A stretch of 64,000 bases of DNA from Ruegeria atlantica (GCF_013033965.1 NZ_WQFE01000008.1:62001-126000); one strand, 5' to 3'. Numbered from the stretch's first letter, positions 25,982-37,202 are shown. Notes: a model not told the origin generated them from the sequence alone. Numbers and translations: made by a program.

Positions 25982-27559
25982 ATGCGGGATTTTCACACTC
26001 CGGGTCGGTCCGAAGTTCTGGCAACCGAAGGAATGTGCGCCACATCGCACCCTTTGGCCGCTCAGGTCGCGTTGAATATCCTGCAACAGGGCGGCAATGC
26101 GATGGATGCCGCCATTGCGGGCTCTGTGTTGCTGGGTATTTGCGAACCTCAGATGACGGGGATCGGCGGCGACTGCTTTGTTCTGTATAATCGCGCAGGC
26201 GAAGATCAGATACGCGCCCTGAACGGGTCCGGACGCGCCCCGGCGGCAAGTGACGCGAATAAGTTGCGGGCCAAGGGGCTCGACGCGGTGCCCTTGAGCA
26301 CGCCAGATTCTGTGACCATTCCCGGTGCGATTGACGCGTTTTGCCATCTGGAAGAGACCGAAGGAAGGCTTGGGCTGGACGCAATCTTGCAGCCCGCGAT
26401 TCACTATGCCGAGGTAGGGGTGCCTGTTGCACCCAGGGTGGCTTTAGACTGGGAAATTGGAGCCCCAACGCTACAAGGATCAGCGCGTGCGCATTATCTG
26501 ATCGACGGTCAAGTGCCACAGACAGGACAGGTCTTTCGCGCGCCGGGGCAGGCCGAGGTCCTGCGCCAGATCGCACGCAATGGCCGCAATGCCTTTTATT
26601 CCGGTGAAATTGCACAGGATATGATCGACGCCCTGAAAGAATTGGGTGGTGTTCACACTGCCGAGGATTTTCTGGCCACACAGTGCACCGAAGCCCAGCC
26701 CATCAGCGGAACCTACAATGACATTGATCTGGTCGAACATCCGCCAAACGGCCAAGGTGCGACTGCAATCCTGCTTTTGAACATTCTGAAGAACTTTGAT
26801 CTGGGCAGCCTTGACCCCTTTGGGCCAGAACTCATCCACCTTGAAGCCGAGGCTTCGAAACTCGCCTATGACGCGCGCAATCGGTTCATTGCTGACCCAG
26901 ATTTCACAACCCATGCCGAGCGGTTCCTTGACCAGACGGTGGCCGATAGGCTGGCCGCGTTGATTGACCCCAAGCGCGCCATGCCAGCGGCAGCCCCGCT
27001 AACCGAGTCCATTCACAAAGACACGGTCTATATCACGGTTGTTGACCGGGATCGGATGGCGGTTTCGCTGATCTATTCCATATTTCACAGCTTTGGGTCC
27101 GGTATCGCATCAGAAAAGTACGGGATATTGCTGCAGAACCGAGGCTCTGGTTTCAACCTGCAGGCTGATCATCCAAACGAGTTTGGCCCGGGCAAGCGAC
27201 CGATGCACACAATTATTCCCGGTATGCTCAGACAGGATGGCCGAGTGCTGATGCCATTCGGTGTGATGGGAGGTGCGTTTCAACCTACAGGCCACGCACG
27301 CCTATTGTCCAACCTCACCGATCATGGCTTGGGTTTGCAGGCCGGAATAGACGCCCCGCGCGCCTTTGCGGACGGCGGTGTACTGAAACTTGAGCGCGGA
27401 ATTCCGCCCAGTACGTCTCAACAATTGTGTGAATTAGGACACAACGTTCAGGTTCCAGAAACGCCACTGGGCGGGGCACAAGCAATCCGAATCCGCTCAG
27501 ACGGTGTTCTGGAAGGCGCTAGCGACCCCAGAAAAGATGGTTGTGCGTTAGGTTATTGA
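25982..27559 (+). CDS. Gamma-glutamyltransferase family protein, YwrD-like
   Basis: The 525-residue Ntn-hydrolase has the N-terminal MCATSHPLAAQVALNILQQGGNAMDAAIA and the GIGGDCFVLYN block. The autoprocessing catalytic Thr lies near residue 347, in DTVYITVVD. The C-terminal subunit has GSGIASEKYGILLQNRG. It should cleave gamma-glutamyl bonds, for example in glutathione. No signal peptide is visible, so it may be cytoplasmic like YwrD. The second Thr, in YITVVD, is also conserved-looking. Confidence 0.85.
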   Translation: MRDFHTPGRSEVLATEGMCATSHPLAAQVALNILQQGGNAMDAAIAGSVLLGICEPQMTGIGGDCFVLYNRAGEDQIRALNGSGRAPAASDANKLRAKGLDAVPLSTPDSVTIPGAIDAFCHLEETEGRLGLDAILQPAIHYAEVGVPVAPRVALDWEIGAPTLQGSARAHYLIDGQVPQTGQVFRAPGQAEVLRQIARNGRNAFYSGEIAQDMIDALKELGGVHTAEDFLATQCTEAQPISGTYNDIDLVEHPPNGQGATAILLLNILKNFDLGSLDPFGPELIHLEAEASKLAYDARNRFIADPDFTTHAERFLDQTVADRLAALIDPKRAMPAAAPLTESIHKDTVYITVVDRDRMAVSLIYSIFHSFGSGIASEKYGILLQNRGSGFNLQADHPNEFGPGKRPMHTIIPGMLRQDGRVLMPFGVMGGAFQPTGHARLLSNLTDHGLGLQAGIDAPRAFADGGVLKLERGIPPSTSQQLCELGHNVQVPETPLGGAQAIRIRSDGVLEGASDPRKDGCALGY

Positions 27560-27593
27560 CCACCAGGGCGCGCGATCTGGCGCACCAAATCAC

Positions 27594-27920
27594 TTAGTTC
27601 AAATTAAAGTGCAGCGGGTATGCGCCATTCTCGAAAGGACCGAACATGTCAGGAATATCAGGATGCTCAACCGGTTCTCCGGATTGGTCCGCAACCAGAT
27701 TTTGTTCTGAAACATAAGCCACATAGAAGGATTGGTCGTTTTCTGCGAGCAGATGATAAAACGGCTGATCCTTGATGGGGCGGCTGTCCTCGGGAATGGC
27801 CTGATACCACTCTTCTGTATTGGAAAACTCCGGGTCCACGTCAAAAATCACCCCTCGGAAGGGATGCTTTTTATGGCGGACCACCTGTCCCAGGCGGTAC
27901 TTGGCATTTGTCTTCAGCAT
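27594..27920 (-). CDS. hspQ: Heat-shock protein HspQ
   Basis: The 108-residue product matches the HspQ/YccV family. It has AKYRLGQVVRHKKHPFRGVIFDVDPEF at the N-terminus, PFYHLLAENDQSFYVAYVSEQNL in the centre, and a C-terminal DMFGPFENGAYPLHFNLN. E. coli HspQ modulates Lon specificity and binds hemimethylated DNA. The start at 27920 begins the conserved block; the 18 residues before it in frame are not conserved. The ribosome site is weak (GGGGGCTG). Confidence 0.9.
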   Translation of the reverse strand: MLKTNAKYRLGQVVRHKKHPFRGVIFDVDPEFSNTEEWYQAIPEDSRPIKDQPFYHLLAENDQSFYVAYVSEQNLVADQSGEPVEHPDIPDMFGPFENGAYPLHFNLN

Positions 27921-28000
27921 TTTTTCAGCCCCCAGAGATCTTACTACCTCTTTCCGGGCCGAAATGCCAATCATTGATCGGAAATTAAAGGAAACAGTCT

Positions 28001-28882
28001 GTGAACATCTTACTGACAGTGTTCGAAATTGTGGCGCCGGTCTTCCTGCTTGCGGGCATCGGATTCACTTGGGTCAAACTTGGTTTTGAATATCGTCTGG
28101 AGTTCGTGACACGCCTTGCCGTGACGCTGGCCGTGCCCAGCCTGATCTTTGTGGCGCTGATGCAGACCGAGATTCCGGCAGGAGAGTTGACCCGTTTCAC
28201 GCTGGCCGCAATTGCCGGTCATGTTGGGCTTGCCGTAGCATTTGGCGTTTTTGTTCGGATTTCTAATCTGGACCGCCGAACTTACCTTTCGCCGCTAATT
28301 TTTGGAAACACTGGCAATTTGGGCCTTCCGCTATGCATTTTTGCGTTTGGTCAGGCAGGCCTGGGTTTCGCAGTCATTTTTCTGGCCATAACCGCCTTGT
28401 TTTCCTTCACCTATGGCATCTACCTCGTCGCTGGAAAGGGGGCGTTCGGCAAAGTCGCGCGCGAGCCGATGGTTTGGGCAACTCTGCTTGGGGCCTTGTT
28501 TCTGTGGCAGGATTGGGAAACGCCGCTGTTTCTGACCAACACGCTGGAACTGCTGGGCCAGATGGCTGTCCCGATGATGCTGATTACGGTTGGTGTCGCC
28601 GTCGCAAGGCTGACAACGCGCAAATTGGGTCAGGCGATTTGGCTGTCTGTCCTGAAATTGCTGGTCTGTTTTGCGCTCGGCTGGGCAATCGCGCGTTTCT
28701 TTGATCTGGACTCAGTCGCCTTTGGCGTAATGGTTTTGCAGATGTGCACCCCGGTCGCGGTGACATCATACCTTCTAGCCGAGCGGTTTGACGCGGATGC
28801 GGACGCCGTTGCAGGTATGGTCATGGTGTCAACTGTGCTGTCTGTGGGCGCCTTGCCTATAATTCTAGCTATTGTTCTGTAA
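28001..28882 (+). CDS. AEC-family (auxin efflux carrier) transporter
   Basis: The 293-residue integral membrane protein has about ten transmembrane segments and AEC-type motifs VTLAVPSLIFVALMQTEIP and GNTGNLGLPLCIFAFG. Bacterial members move malonate, malate or similar organic acids. It starts with GTG at 28001, eight bases after AAAGGA, since no better in-frame ATG is present. Its substrate is unknown. Confidence 0.85.
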   Translation: MNILLTVFEIVAPVFLLAGIGFTWVKLGFEYRLEFVTRLAVTLAVPSLIFVALMQTEIPAGELTRFTLAAIAGHVGLAVAFGVFVRISNLDRRTYLSPLIFGNTGNLGLPLCIFAFGQAGLGFAVIFLAITALFSFTYGIYLVAGKGAFGKVAREPMVWATLLGALFLWQDWETPLFLTNTLELLGQMAVPMMLITVGVAVARLTTRKLGQAIWLSVLKLLVCFALGWAIARFFDLDSVAFGVMVLQMCTPVAVTSYLLAERFDADADAVAGMVMVSTVLSVGALPIILAIVL

Positions 28883-28942
28883 CGATTGTCATTTCCTAAA
28901 TGCTCAATCTGCGCTAGAATAAAGAAAAAAGGCACGAGGCAC

Positions 28943-29524
28943 ATGAGCAGAATTTTTTTCGTACTCCTTGGGGTGCTGCTTTTGGCATCCTGTGGTGGCG
29001 GGTCCAAACAGCCACCGAGCAGATTGAATGACGCGTGCAGTATTGCGCGCGAAAAACCCGACTACATCAAGGCCTTCAAGAAGACCGAGCGTAAGTGGGG
29101 GGTTCCCGTTCACGTCCAGATGGCGACAATCTATCAGGAAAGCCGCTACAAGCACGATGCACGCACACCGCACCAATACGTTCTGGGCGTGATTCCGATG
29201 GGCCGTCAAAGCAGCGCCTATGGGTTCAGCCAGGCGTTGGACGGGACATGGGATGAATACCGCAAAGAGACCGGCAAGCGCCGCGCGAAACGAGACCGCA
29301 TTCGCGATGCGTCAGATTTCATCGGCTGGTACATGAACAAAAGTCATCAGCGGAATGGCATTCACCCCAGTGATACACGCAACCAGTATCTGGCCTATCA
29401 CGAGGGGCACACCGGTTTTGCCCGCGGCAGCCACAACAGCAAATCCTGGCTGTTGAACGTCGCCAATGACGTTGATGCCCGCGCCAAGCTTTATCAGGCG
29501 CAGCTGGCCAACTGCCGCTACTGA
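28943..29524 (+). CDS. Lipoprotein with lytic-transglycosylase-like domain
   Basis: The 193-residue product has a lipoprotein signal peptide with lipobox LLASC (Cys near 18). The catalytic fold begins at about 45 with VQMATIYQESRYKHDARTPHQYVLG, the likely catalytic Glu in QESRYK. It continues with AYGFSQALDGTWDEY and ends with YLAYHEGHTGFARGSHNSKSWLL. It probably acts on peptidoglycan at the inner or outer membrane. GAGG lies upstream of ATG 28943. Confidence 0.85.
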   Translation: MSRIFFVLLGVLLLASCGGGSKQPPSRLNDACSIAREKPDYIKAFKKTERKWGVPVHVQMATIYQESRYKHDARTPHQYVLGVIPMGRQSSAYGFSQALDGTWDEYRKETGKRRAKRDRIRDASDFIGWYMNKSHQRNGIHPSDTRNQYLAYHEGHTGFARGSHNSKSWLLNVANDVDARAKLYQAQLANCRY

Positions 29525-29531
29525 CAAGATT

Positions 29532-29562
29532 GCGGGTCAGCGATTGCTTGACCCGCTTCTTT
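29532..29562 (+). terminator. Intrinsic terminator after the transglycosylase-like gene
   Basis: GCGGGTCA (29532-29539) and TGACCCGC (29549-29556) form a perfect 8-bp stem followed by TTCTTTTC. It partly overlaps the last codons of the convergent lolA gene. Confidence 0.75.
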
Positions 29563-30133
29563 TCGACTTTGAAAACAAATCGTTGCTAAGGTTGCCACCA
29601 GTGCTCAATTGACCCAGCAACACGGTCGTTTGACTGCCCGCATTGTCGTGTATGACCCATTTGCGCAACTCGATCGGATCGCCCGTGAACATCAGCTCAA
29701 TCCGCCCGGATTCGGGGTTTTTCGGGTCCTGAGCCGTTACAACTGTAGCTGTTCCGTCAAAGTCGTGGGCGACCACCATATTCGCCTGCCCCAGATTTAC
29801 ATTTCGCGCCAGGACCAGCGACAAGGGTGTACGTTTCAGCGGATACTGTTCGGGGGGCTGGTTCGATTTCGGGTCAAATATCTGCACCGTGCCTGCCCGC
29901 GCCAGAACCACGGCACTGTTGGGCGGATCGTATTCAAACCGCATTTTACCGGGCCGTTCCATCCACAGCTTTCCGGTGCTCAACGAGCCGTCATCGTTGA
30001 CTTGTGTGAAGGTGGTCTCAACGGTTTTGAGGCCGTTCAGGTAGTTTGAGATTTGGGACAACGGCAGCTTATCAGCCGCCCAGGCCGCAGGCGCGGCCAG
30101 TGTCAAAGCAAGGGCAAAGGCAATCTGTTTCAT
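29537..30133 (-). CDS. lolA: Outer-membrane lipoprotein carrier protein LolA
   Basis: The 198-residue periplasmic protein has a signal peptide (LALTLAAPAAWA) and LolA blocks TTFTQVNDDGSLSTGKLWMERPGKMRFEYDPP and KWVIHDNAGSQTTVLL. It takes lipoproteins from LolCDE to the outer membrane. It lies 39 bp downstream of ftsK on the same strand, an arrangement known from other Rhodobacteraceae. The terminator for the opposite gene overlaps its 3' end. Confidence 0.92.
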   Translation of the reverse strand: MKQIAFALALTLAAPAAWAADKLPLSQISNYLNGLKTVETTFTQVNDDGSLSTGKLWMERPGKMRFEYDPPNSAVVLARAGTVQIFDPKSNQPPEQYPLKRTPLSLVLARNVNLGQANMVVAHDFDGTATVVTAQDPKNPESGRIELMFTGDPIELRKWVIHDNAGSQTTVLLGQLSTGGNLSNDLFSKSKRSGSSNR

Positions 30134-30172
30134 GGCTATCAGATATGCGCTCTGCCCTTGTTATTAAATATC

Positions 30173-33070
30173 CTATTGCTCGGGGACGAGGATTTCCCGC
30201 TTACCGACGTGATTTGCCGACGAAACAACGCCTTCATCCTCCATTTGCTCAACAAGCCGCGCAGCTTTGTTATAGCCAATGGCAAGTTTCCGCTGAATGT
30301 ACGAGGTCGAGCATTTGCGATCCTTAATCACAATCGCCACGGCCTGATCGTACAGCGCGTCCTCTCCGTTGGTGTTGCCGCCGGTGTTCAGACCCAGAAC
30401 AGCGTCGATATTGTCTGCCTTTTCCTCGGCCGGTCCATCGACCACTCCGCTCATATAGTCCGGCGGGCCGAATTGCTTCAGGTGGTTGACGATTTCCTCA
30501 ACCTCTTCGTCCGAGACAAACGGGCCGTGGCAGCGGGTGATCTTGGCGCCACCGGCCATGTACAGCATATCGCCCTGCCCCAGCAGTTGTTCGGCACCCA
30601 TCTCGCCAAGAATTGTGCGGCTGTCGACCTTCGATGTCACCTGGAACGAAATCCGGGTTGGGAAGTTCGCCTTGATTGTGCCCGTGATAACGTCGACCGA
30701 GGGCCGCTGTGTCGCCATGATCAGGTGAATGCCCGAGGCTCGCGCCATCTGCGCCAGACGCTGAATGCAAGCCTCGATCTCTTTACCCGCAACCATCATC
30801 AGGTCGGCCATCTCATCGACGATAACAACGATGTAGGGCATCGCTTCGGGTGCGAATTCTTCGGTCTCGAACGTGGGCTCTCCGGTTTCATCGTCGAACC
30901 CGGTCTGAACCGTGCGGCTGAACATCTCGCCCTTGGCCAGCGCGTCCTTCACGCGGCCGTTGTAGCCAGCGATGTTGCGGACGCCCATCTTGGACATTTT
31001 GCGATAACGATCCTCCATCTCGCCCACGACCCATTTCAGAGCGACAACCGCTTTTTTGGGATCGGTTACAACAGGTGAGAGCAGATGCGGAATGCCGTCA
31101 TAGACAGACAGTTCCAGCATCTTGGGGTCGATCATGATCAGGCGGCATTCATCCGGCGTCAGCTTGTACAGAAGCGACAGGATCATTGTGTTGATCGCAA
31201 CCGATTTACCGGAACCGGTCGTACCCGCGATCAGCAGGTGAGGCATCTTGGCGAGGTTCGCCACAACGGATTCACCGCCGATATCCTTGCCCAGAGCCAG
31301 CGGCAGCGCGTGGTTGCCATCGCCAAAATCGCGGCTGGCGAGGATTTCGCGCAGCACCACCATTTCACGGTTCTCATTTGGCAGTTCGATCCCGATGACC
31401 GAACGTCCCGGCAGGGTCGAAACCCGCGCCGAAAGCGCGGACATCGAGCGCGCGATATCGTCGGCCAGACCAATCACACGGCTGGCTTTCAGGCCCGGAG
31501 CGGGCTCCAGTTCGTACATGGTAACGACCGGACCAGGGCGAACACTAACGATCTCGCCCTTCACGCCATAGTCATCCAGCACGTTTTCCAACATGCGTGC
31601 GTTTTCCTCCAACGCCTCATCACTAAGGTGGTGGCGCTGAATGCTGGCCGGATTGGACAGCAGGCTCAACGGAGGCAGTTCAAAGTCCGAATGCCGATCC
31701 TCAAATGACAGTGCGGGCTGCGCTTCGGCCTGCGCCCTGCGCGAGGGCGGCGGTGTTCGGCGCACAGGCTGCGCGACCACCGGTTTGCGCGGCTCGGCCA
31801 CCGGGATTTTCATCGCGGGACGCAGTACCGGTTCGGGTTCGGGCGTATCTTCAAATACAGCCTCATCTTCATATGCAGGCTCAGGCACAAAGTCCTGATG
31901 CAGGGGTTCCTGCTGCCATTCAGGCGCGGGCTCTGCTGTCAGCATCGGCTCGGGCGGCAGACCGTTGGACGTCACCGGCGGCTCGGGCGGCAGTTCGTCG
32001 CCACCTCTGGGGTTCAGGATCAGAGGGTCCGGTCCCCGACCCCGGCCCTTGGTCAGTGGCAGTGTCGGATCGACCTCTGGCGCCATCTCACCTGTGGCCA
32101 CCTTACGGTTGCGCACGGCTGCGGAAATCTTGGACTTGATGCGATCTTCACCGGGCATTTCATCGAATCCAGCAACAGGCTCGCGGTCGACCAATTCCGG
32201 TTCGGGCATCGGATCAGGGCGGCGGATCAGGCTGGGCATCCGTGCCAGCAGGCCAGGTTTTGCGGGCTCAGGCTCATTAAATTCCGGCTCATCGAACACC
32301 GGATCGGCATATGCCATGTCATCGTCAAACATCGCACCAGCTGTCTCTGCGCGGGCGGCTTTACGCTCTTCCCATTGTGCCCGGCGATCCCGCGCGGCCT
32401 GCGCGGTCGCCGTCGCACTGCGGCCCAGAAGGTTCATCAGCATGTCGTAGGCCATCACAAGGCCCAGCAAGAAGGCCCGCATGCCCTTGCGCACGTCGGC
32501 TTTTGTGAACCCAAGGACGAAAATCCCCAACGCTAGCATGCCTGCGGCCATCGCAAACGACATCAGCTTGACCATGAAGTGTGATGAGATCGGCAGCAGC
32601 GTCAGAAGCGCACCCATTACGGTATCGCCAAACAACCCGCCCAGACCAAAGCTGTGGGTTGTGCGCCAGGCCTCTCCGGGTACCAAAGTTGCTGCGTAAA
32701 CCGAAACGATCGCAATCCAGATCGGAGCAAATATCAGACGGGCCACCGCGCGCTCTTCGCCAAAATGCCCGGCAAAGCGTATGCCCCAACCGATCAGCAC
32801 CATCGCGATGCTCCAGCTGCCCCATCCGACGATCATGAACAGCGGCGCGGCAATCGATGCCCCAATCCGCCCCATCCAGTTCTGCACCGGCGCGTCAGTT
32901 GACACCATCCAGTTCGGATCATCCGGCGTGTAGGACCAGATCATCGCGGCCGCAGCCAGCCCCAGCAGGATCAGGGCGATCCCGATCAGTTCCTTGCTGC
33001 GCCGTTCGATGGCGGCCTGAGTCGTGCTGTCCAGCAATGGATCGCGGTTGCGCGCGTTATATGATGCCAT
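30173..33070 (-). CDS. ftsK: DNA translocase FtsK
   Basis: The 965-residue protein has four or more N-terminal membrane segments (residues 20-190), a Pro/Glu-rich linker (about 200-450), then the alpha-beta motor. The Walker A motif [12 protein letters not shown] is near 614, Walker B is [13 protein letters not shown], and the C-terminal gamma domain is a winged helix ([29 protein letters not shown]). It pumps DNA at the septum and activates XerCD at dif. Start 33070 follows GAGGGC; the six residues upstream look like leader. Confidence 0.95.
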   Translation of the reverse strand: MASYNARNRDPLLDSTTQAAIERRSKELIGIALILLGLAAAAMIWSYTPDDPNWMVSTDAPVQNWMGRIGASIAAPLFMIVGWGSWSIAMVLIGWGIRFAGHFGEERAVARLIFAPIWIAIVSVYAATLVPGEAWRTTHSFGLGGLFGDTVMGALLTLLPISSHFMVKLMSFAMAAGMLALGIFVLGFTKADVRKGMRAFLLGLVMAYDMLMNLLGRSATATAQAARDRRAQWEERKAARAETAGAMFDDDMAYADPVFDEPEFNEPEPAKPGLLARMPSLIRRPDPMPEPELVDREPVAGFDEMPGEDRIKSKISAAVRNRKVATGEMAPEVDPTLPLTKGRGRGPDPLILNPRGGDELPPEPPVTSNGLPPEPMLTAEPAPEWQQEPLHQDFVPEPAYEDEAVFEDTPEPEPVLRPAMKIPVAEPRKPVVAQPVRRTPPPSRRAQAEAQPALSFEDRHSDFELPPLSLLSNPASIQRHHLSDEALEENARMLENVLDDYGVKGEIVSVRPGPVVTMYELEPAPGLKASRVIGLADDIARSMSALSARVSTLPGRSVIGIELPNENREMVVLREILASRDFGDGNHALPLALGKDIGGESVVANLAKMPHLLIAGTTGSGKSVAINTMILSLLYKLTPDECRLIMIDPKMLELSVYDGIPHLLSPVVTDPKKAVVALKWVVGEMEDRYRKMSKMGVRNIAGYNGRVKDALAKGEMFSRTVQTGFDDETGEPTFETEEFAPEAMPYIVVIVDEMADLMMVAGKEIEACIQRLAQMARASGIHLIMATQRPSVDVITGTIKANFPTRISFQVTSKVDSRTILGEMGAEQLLGQGDMLYMAGGAKITRCHGPFVSDEEVEEIVNHLKQFGPPDYMSGVVDGPAEEKADNIDAVLGLNTGGNTNGEDALYDQAVAIVIKDRKCSTSYIQRKLAIGYNKAARLVEQMEDEGVVSSANHVGKREILVPEQ

Positions 33071-33084
33071 TTTGCCCTCGTACC

Positions 33085-34266
33085 TCACGAATAGATGCAG
33101 TCACGGAGCGTGATCAGCCCCTGCCGCAACTCTGTTTTTGGGGCCACCATCGCGACCCGGATAAATTGCTCGCCCGGGTTTTGTCCCGGATCACCTTGAG
33201 AAAGATATGCGCCCGGCAGAACCCGCACACCGGTCTCCTGCCACAGCCTCAGTGCGGTTTCCTCGCCGTTTTCGACCGGCAACCACAGGAAAAACCCAGC
33301 TTCGGGCGGCATATAACCCTGCACCCCCGCGAACACCTCATCCGCGATGGTGTATTTTTCCTGATAGAGCGCGCGGTTCTCGACCACATGCGCCTCATCC
33401 GCCCAGACTTTGGCGGCGGCTGCCTGCAAAGGCAGCGGCAATGGGGCACCCGCGTAATTTCGCAGCTGCTTGACCCGCTTGATGGTTTGCGGCCCACCCG
33501 CGATCAGGCCAGAACGCAGCCCGGCCAGATTGGATCGCTTCGAAAGCGAATTGAATAATGTGATCCGCTCGGGATCCGCCCCAAGTTCCTGTGCAACGGT
33601 CAAAACGCCGGTTGGCACAGTGTCACGGTAAATCTCGGAATAACACTCATCCGCAAAGATGCGAAAATCATATGTCTCGGCCAGCTGAATCAGCTCGACC
33701 CAATAGTCGCGCGAGGCGACCGCGCCCTGCGGGTTTGCAGGCGAACAGATATAGGCCGCAACAGTGCGGTTCAGCACGTCCGTTGGCAGCCCGGCATAGT
33801 CCGGCAGGTGACCTGTGGCGGCGGTTGCAGGCACGAAGATCGGATCCGCCCGTACCGACAGCGAGGCCACCATATAGACCTGATAGAACGGGTTCGGGCA
33901 CAGGATGACGGGTTTTTCGCCATTCTTCTGCTCGGGGCACAACGCCATCGCAGCGTTGTACAACCCCTCGCGCGTGCCGTTCAGAGCCATCACATTGGTG
34001 TCGGGATCCATAGACACGCCATAGCGGCGGTCAATCCAGCCTGTGATCGCCGAGCGCAGCTCAGGCGAGCCTTCGTTGGGTGGATAGCCCTGAAACCCGG
34101 CTGCGTTTTCTGTGATCACATCGGTGACCCACGCTGGAAAATCATGCATCGGTGCGCCAATGGTCATGTGAATCACATCACCCCCCGGCTGGTGATGATC
34201 CAACAGGGTGCGCAGACGCGGGAATGCATATTCCGGTAGGTTCGAAAACCGCTCGGGGAAATTCAT
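33085..34266 (-). CDS. PLP-dependent aminotransferase class I/II, possible DapC-like
   Basis: The 393-residue fold-type I aminotransferase has [14 protein letters not shown] near the N-terminus, [16 protein letters not shown] near 113, ADECYSEIY near 218 and the PLP lysine in [17 protein letters not shown] near 252. The layout resembles succinyl-diaminopimelate aminotransferase DapC, but aspartate-type aminotransferases look alike. It ends 14 bases before ftsK starts, so the two, and lolA, may share a transcript. Confidence 0.85.
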   Translation of the reverse strand: MNFPERFSNLPEYAFPRLRTLLDHHQPGGDVIHMTIGAPMHDFPAWVTDVITENAAGFQGYPPNEGSPELRSAITGWIDRRYGVSMDPDTNVMALNGTREGLYNAAMALCPEQKNGEKPVILCPNPFYQVYMVASLSVRADPIFVPATAATGHLPDYAGLPTDVLNRTVAAYICSPANPQGAVASRDYWVELIQLAETYDFRIFADECYSEIYRDTVPTGVLTVAQELGADPERITLFNSLSKRSNLAGLRSGLIAGGPQTIKRVKQLRNYAGAPLPLPLQAAAAKVWADEAHVVENRALYQEKYTIADEVFAGVQGYMPPEAGFFLWLPVENGEETALRLWQETGVRVLPGAYLSQGDPGQNPGEQFIRVAMVAPKTELRQGLITLRDCIYS

Positions 34267-34374
34267 AACTACTGCCTCAATACCGGGATCATTTCGCCCC
34301 GTTTTTCAAGCAGATTACAGATCGCACCCTGCTTCGTCCAGACAAAGAGACGGCGAATCAGGGGATTGTGGCAT

Positions 34375-35703
34375 TCAGGCCAATGCGGCCTCGGCGGCCG
34401 ATCCAAACCGTAACAGGGCCTCTTCCGAACCCGGATAGCCCATCATCATCAGCCCGCAGCCCGGTGTTCCCGTCGGCAGCGTCAGCGCGGCCAGCCCCAT
34501 CAGGTTGCCAATCCGAGTGTTGCGCAGGGCCAGCAGGTTTTCGGTGACATAGTAGTCGTGGTCATCCATCAGCCGATCCAGATTTGGCGGCAGAATGGGT
34601 GCCGTGGGCGCAAGCACAGCATCGAACCCGGATGTGGCCGCATCCCATGCCGCCCTGCAGGCTTTTAGTCTGGACCAAGCCGCAATGTAATCGGCACCCG
34701 TCGCATTTCGGCCTGCGCGAAAACGTTCGAGAATCTCAGGATACATGGCATCGGGGTTGGCCTCGATCACATCACGCCACAGCCCATACGCTTCGGTCGT
34801 GTAGAGAATACCGGACAGCGCCATAGCTTCGTTCAGCTCAGGAACCTCCAGCGGCACGATCTCAGCTCCTGCCTCGCGCAGCTTGTCCACGGCATTGTCA
34901 AACGCCTTACGCGGCTCATCCCGCAAATCATCTTGCGCCACTGTCTGAAGGTTGGCAAAGCGACGGCCGTTTAGGTTGGCCCCGCGAAGATCCGGCGGAG
35001 TCCGCCCTTCCAGCAAGGCCAGCATTTGGGCTGCGTCCTCGACCGAGCGGGCCAGCGGTCCAACGGTATCAAACCGCAGGCACAAGGGCACTGTGCCCTC
35101 AAGGCTGACCCGTCCGGCAGTGGTTTTTAGCCCGACCAGGTTGTTCCAGGCCGACGGAATGCGCACCGAACCGCCCGTATCTGAACCGATTCCACAGGCG
35201 GCGAGCCCCCAGGCAACCGACGCCGCGGCGCCCGAAGATGACCCTCCAGACACCGCCTCTTCATCGTCGATGCACGGGGGCGTCCCGGTAATCGGGTTCA
35301 GCCCCAGGCCTGAGAACGCAAGCTCGCTCATATGCGTCTTACCCAGACAGACCGTGCCCATTGCTGTGGCGTTTTGTACGACTACCGCATCCGCCTCGGG
35401 TACGCGGCCTTTAAGCAGGGCCGATCCAGCCTCGGTTGCGGTTCCAGCGGTGTCGAACAGGTCTTTCCAGCTGATGGGCACACCGTCCAGCAAGGACCGC
35501 CGCAGGCCCAAATTGGCGCGTTCCTGCGCGGCCTGCGCTTCGGCCCGCGCACGATCATGGGTAACGCGGGCATAGATTCTTTCGACATGCGGATGCGCAT
35601 CGATGGCGGCCAGATAGGTCTCGGTCAGTTCAATCGGATCGATCTGCCCCATACCGATACCTCGGCCCAGATCACACGCCGTCATGGTCAGCCAGTCCTG
35701 CAT
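34375..35703 (-). CDS. Amidase-signature family hydrolase
   Basis: The 442-residue enzyme has the Ser-cisSer-Lys triad: Lys80 in PISWKDLFDTAG, the cis-Ser near 155 in AVSGGSSSGAA and nucleophile Ser179 in GSDTGGSVRIPS. Family members include GatA, indole-acetamide hydrolase and aryl amidases. The protein lacks GatB/C partners here, so a stand-alone amidase is more likely. GGGG lies upstream of ATG 35703. It is divergent from the UbiH-type gene. Confidence 0.88.
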   Translation of the reverse strand: MQDWLTMTACDLGRGIGMGQIDPIELTETYLAAIDAHPHVERIYARVTHDRARAEAQAAQERANLGLRRSLLDGVPISWKDLFDTAGTATEAGSALLKGRVPEADAVVVQNATAMGTVCLGKTHMSELAFSGLGLNPITGTPPCIDDEEAVSGGSSSGAAASVAWGLAACGIGSDTGGSVRIPSAWNNLVGLKTTAGRVSLEGTVPLCLRFDTVGPLARSVEDAAQMLALLEGRTPPDLRGANLNGRRFANLQTVAQDDLRDEPRKAFDNAVDKLREAGAEIVPLEVPELNEAMALSGILYTTEAYGLWRDVIEANPDAMYPEILERFRAGRNATGADYIAAWSRLKACRAAWDAATSGFDAVLAPTAPILPPNLDRLMDDHDYYVTENLLALRNTRIGNLMGLAALTLPTGTPGCGLMMMGYPGSEEALLRFGSAAEAALA

Positions 35704-35757
35704 CCCTGCCCCCTTGCGAAAAAAGCGCTTTGAGGGACGGTAGCGACAGGACCGCAC

Positions 35758-37020
35758 ATGGACAATCCCGAAAGGGCGCGCATATTGCAGGCCATGGAAC
35801 ACAACTCGGATATCCTGATCGTCGGCGGCGGCCTGAACGGCCCGGCCCTGGCCCTGGCACTGGCCCAGACGGGGCATTCTGTCACCGTCATCGACGCCTT
35901 GGCCGAAAAAGCCCGAAAAAACGCAGCCTTTGATGGGCGCGCTTATGCGCTGGCGCTCGCCTCGCAACGGCTATTGGCTGCGGTAAACGTTTGGGACAAG
36001 GTGGCGGAACACGCCCAGCCAATGCTTGAGATCAAGGTCACTGACGGACATGCTGGCGCGGGGCCATCCCCGTTCTTCATGCATTTCGATCATGCCGAGA
36101 TTGAAGAAGGTCCGATGGGCTTTATGGTCGAAGACCGCCACCTGCGCCGCGCATTCCTTGATACAATGGCCGAGGAAAAGGGCATAAATCAGATCAGTGG
36201 GAAAACTGTGATCGCTCAGGACAACGATGCGAACGGGGTCAAGCTGACGCTGGACGACGGTACCCAGGTTACCGGGAGCCTGCTTGTCGGCTGCGATGGG
36301 CGCCGCAGCGGAACCGCGGTACGTGCGGGGATTAAGCGCTCGGGTTGGGATTACGGTCAGACTGCGCTGGTCTGCGCCATCGAGCACGATCTGCCCCACC
36401 ACGGGATCGCACATCAGTTCTTTATGCCGCCCGGTCCTTTGGCAATTCTCCCGCTGACCGGCAACCGCAGCTCGATCGTCTGGAGCGAGCGCACTGAGAT
36501 GGCCCAGCGTATCAATGCCATGCCCGAGGCCGACTACTTGCAGGTCCTACGCCCGCGTTTCGGAGGTTTTCTGGGGGATATCCGCCTGCAGGGCGACCGG
36601 TTCACCTATCCGCTGAACCTGACCATCGCCAACTCTTTCGTCGGTGACCGGATGGCGCTGGTCGGGGACGCCGCCCACGGAATGCACCCTATTGCCGGAC
36701 AAGGGCTGAATGCAGGTCTTCGCGACGTCGGCGCGCTGGCCGAGGTTCTGACACTTGCCGGACGGCGCGGCGAGGATATCGGCTCGGTACTGGTTCTGGA
36801 ACGCTACCAGGAATGGCGGAGGTTCGACACGGCGGCGCTGGCTATGGCGACCGATGTGTTCAACAAGCTGTTTTCCAACGACAACCCGATCCTGCGCTTT
36901 GGCCGCGACATCGGGATGGAAATCGTCGACTCATTGCCCGGATTACGCCGCGGCTTTGTACGTGAGGCCGCCGGGCTAACCGGAGATCTGCCAAAACTGC
37001 TGCAAGGGCGCGCGATTTAG
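35758..37020 (+). CDS. UbiH/UbiF/VisC-type FAD-dependent hydroxylase
   Basis: The 420-residue flavoprotein has the FAD-binding motif [21 protein letters not shown] near 19-39, the DG motif [14 protein letters not shown] near 178 and the UbiH-type [22 protein letters not shown] near 303. Such enzymes add hydroxyl groups to the ubiquinone ring. A second in-frame ATG at 35794 is also possible. Its last four bases overlap the stop of the Trm112-like gene on the other strand. Confidence 0.88.
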   Translation: MDNPERARILQAMEHNSDILIVGGGLNGPALALALAQTGHSVTVIDALAEKARKNAAFDGRAYALALASQRLLAAVNVWDKVAEHAQPMLEIKVTDGHAGAGPSPFFMHFDHAEIEEGPMGFMVEDRHLRRAFLDTMAEEKGINQISGKTVIAQDNDANGVKLTLDDGTQVTGSLLVGCDGRRSGTAVRAGIKRSGWDYGQTALVCAIEHDLPHHGIAHQFFMPPGPLAILPLTGNRSSIVWSERTEMAQRINAMPEADYLQVLRPRFGGFLGDIRLQGDRFTYPLNLTIANSFVGDRMALVGDAAHGMHPIAGQGLNAGLRDVGALAEVLTLAGRRGEDIGSVLVLERYQEWRRFDTAALAMATDVFNKLFSNDNPILRFGRDIGMEIVDSLPGLRRGFVREAAGLTGDLPKLLQGRAI

Positions 37021-37202
37021 TCCAGTTCGCGCGCTTCATCCACCAACATGACCGGAATGCCATTGCGGATCGGAAAAGCCAGATTAGCAGCTTTGGACAC
37101 CAGTTCCTGCTTTTTGGCGTCGTAGTGCAATGTGGTGTGGGTCTGCGGACAGATCAGCGCCTCAAGCATATGGCGATCAAAGGGGTGTTCAGCTTCGGTC
37201 AT
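37017..37202 (-). CDS. Trm112-family (UPF0434) protein
   Basis: The 61-residue protein has [18 protein letters not shown] and a C-terminal [19 protein letters not shown], the UPF0434 pattern. Only one cysteine of a zinc-ribbon-like fold is present. Its start overlaps the stop of the Lon-N gene by four bases, indicating coupling. Confidence 0.85.
   Translation of the reverse strand: MTEAEHPFDRHMLEALICPQTHTTLHYDAKKQELVSKAANLAFPIRNGIPVMLVDEARELD

Noticed and set aside
30053-31078. 341-codon frame antisense to ftsK
   Set aside because: FtsK motor motifs are unambiguous on the minus strand; the antisense frame is a composition artefact.
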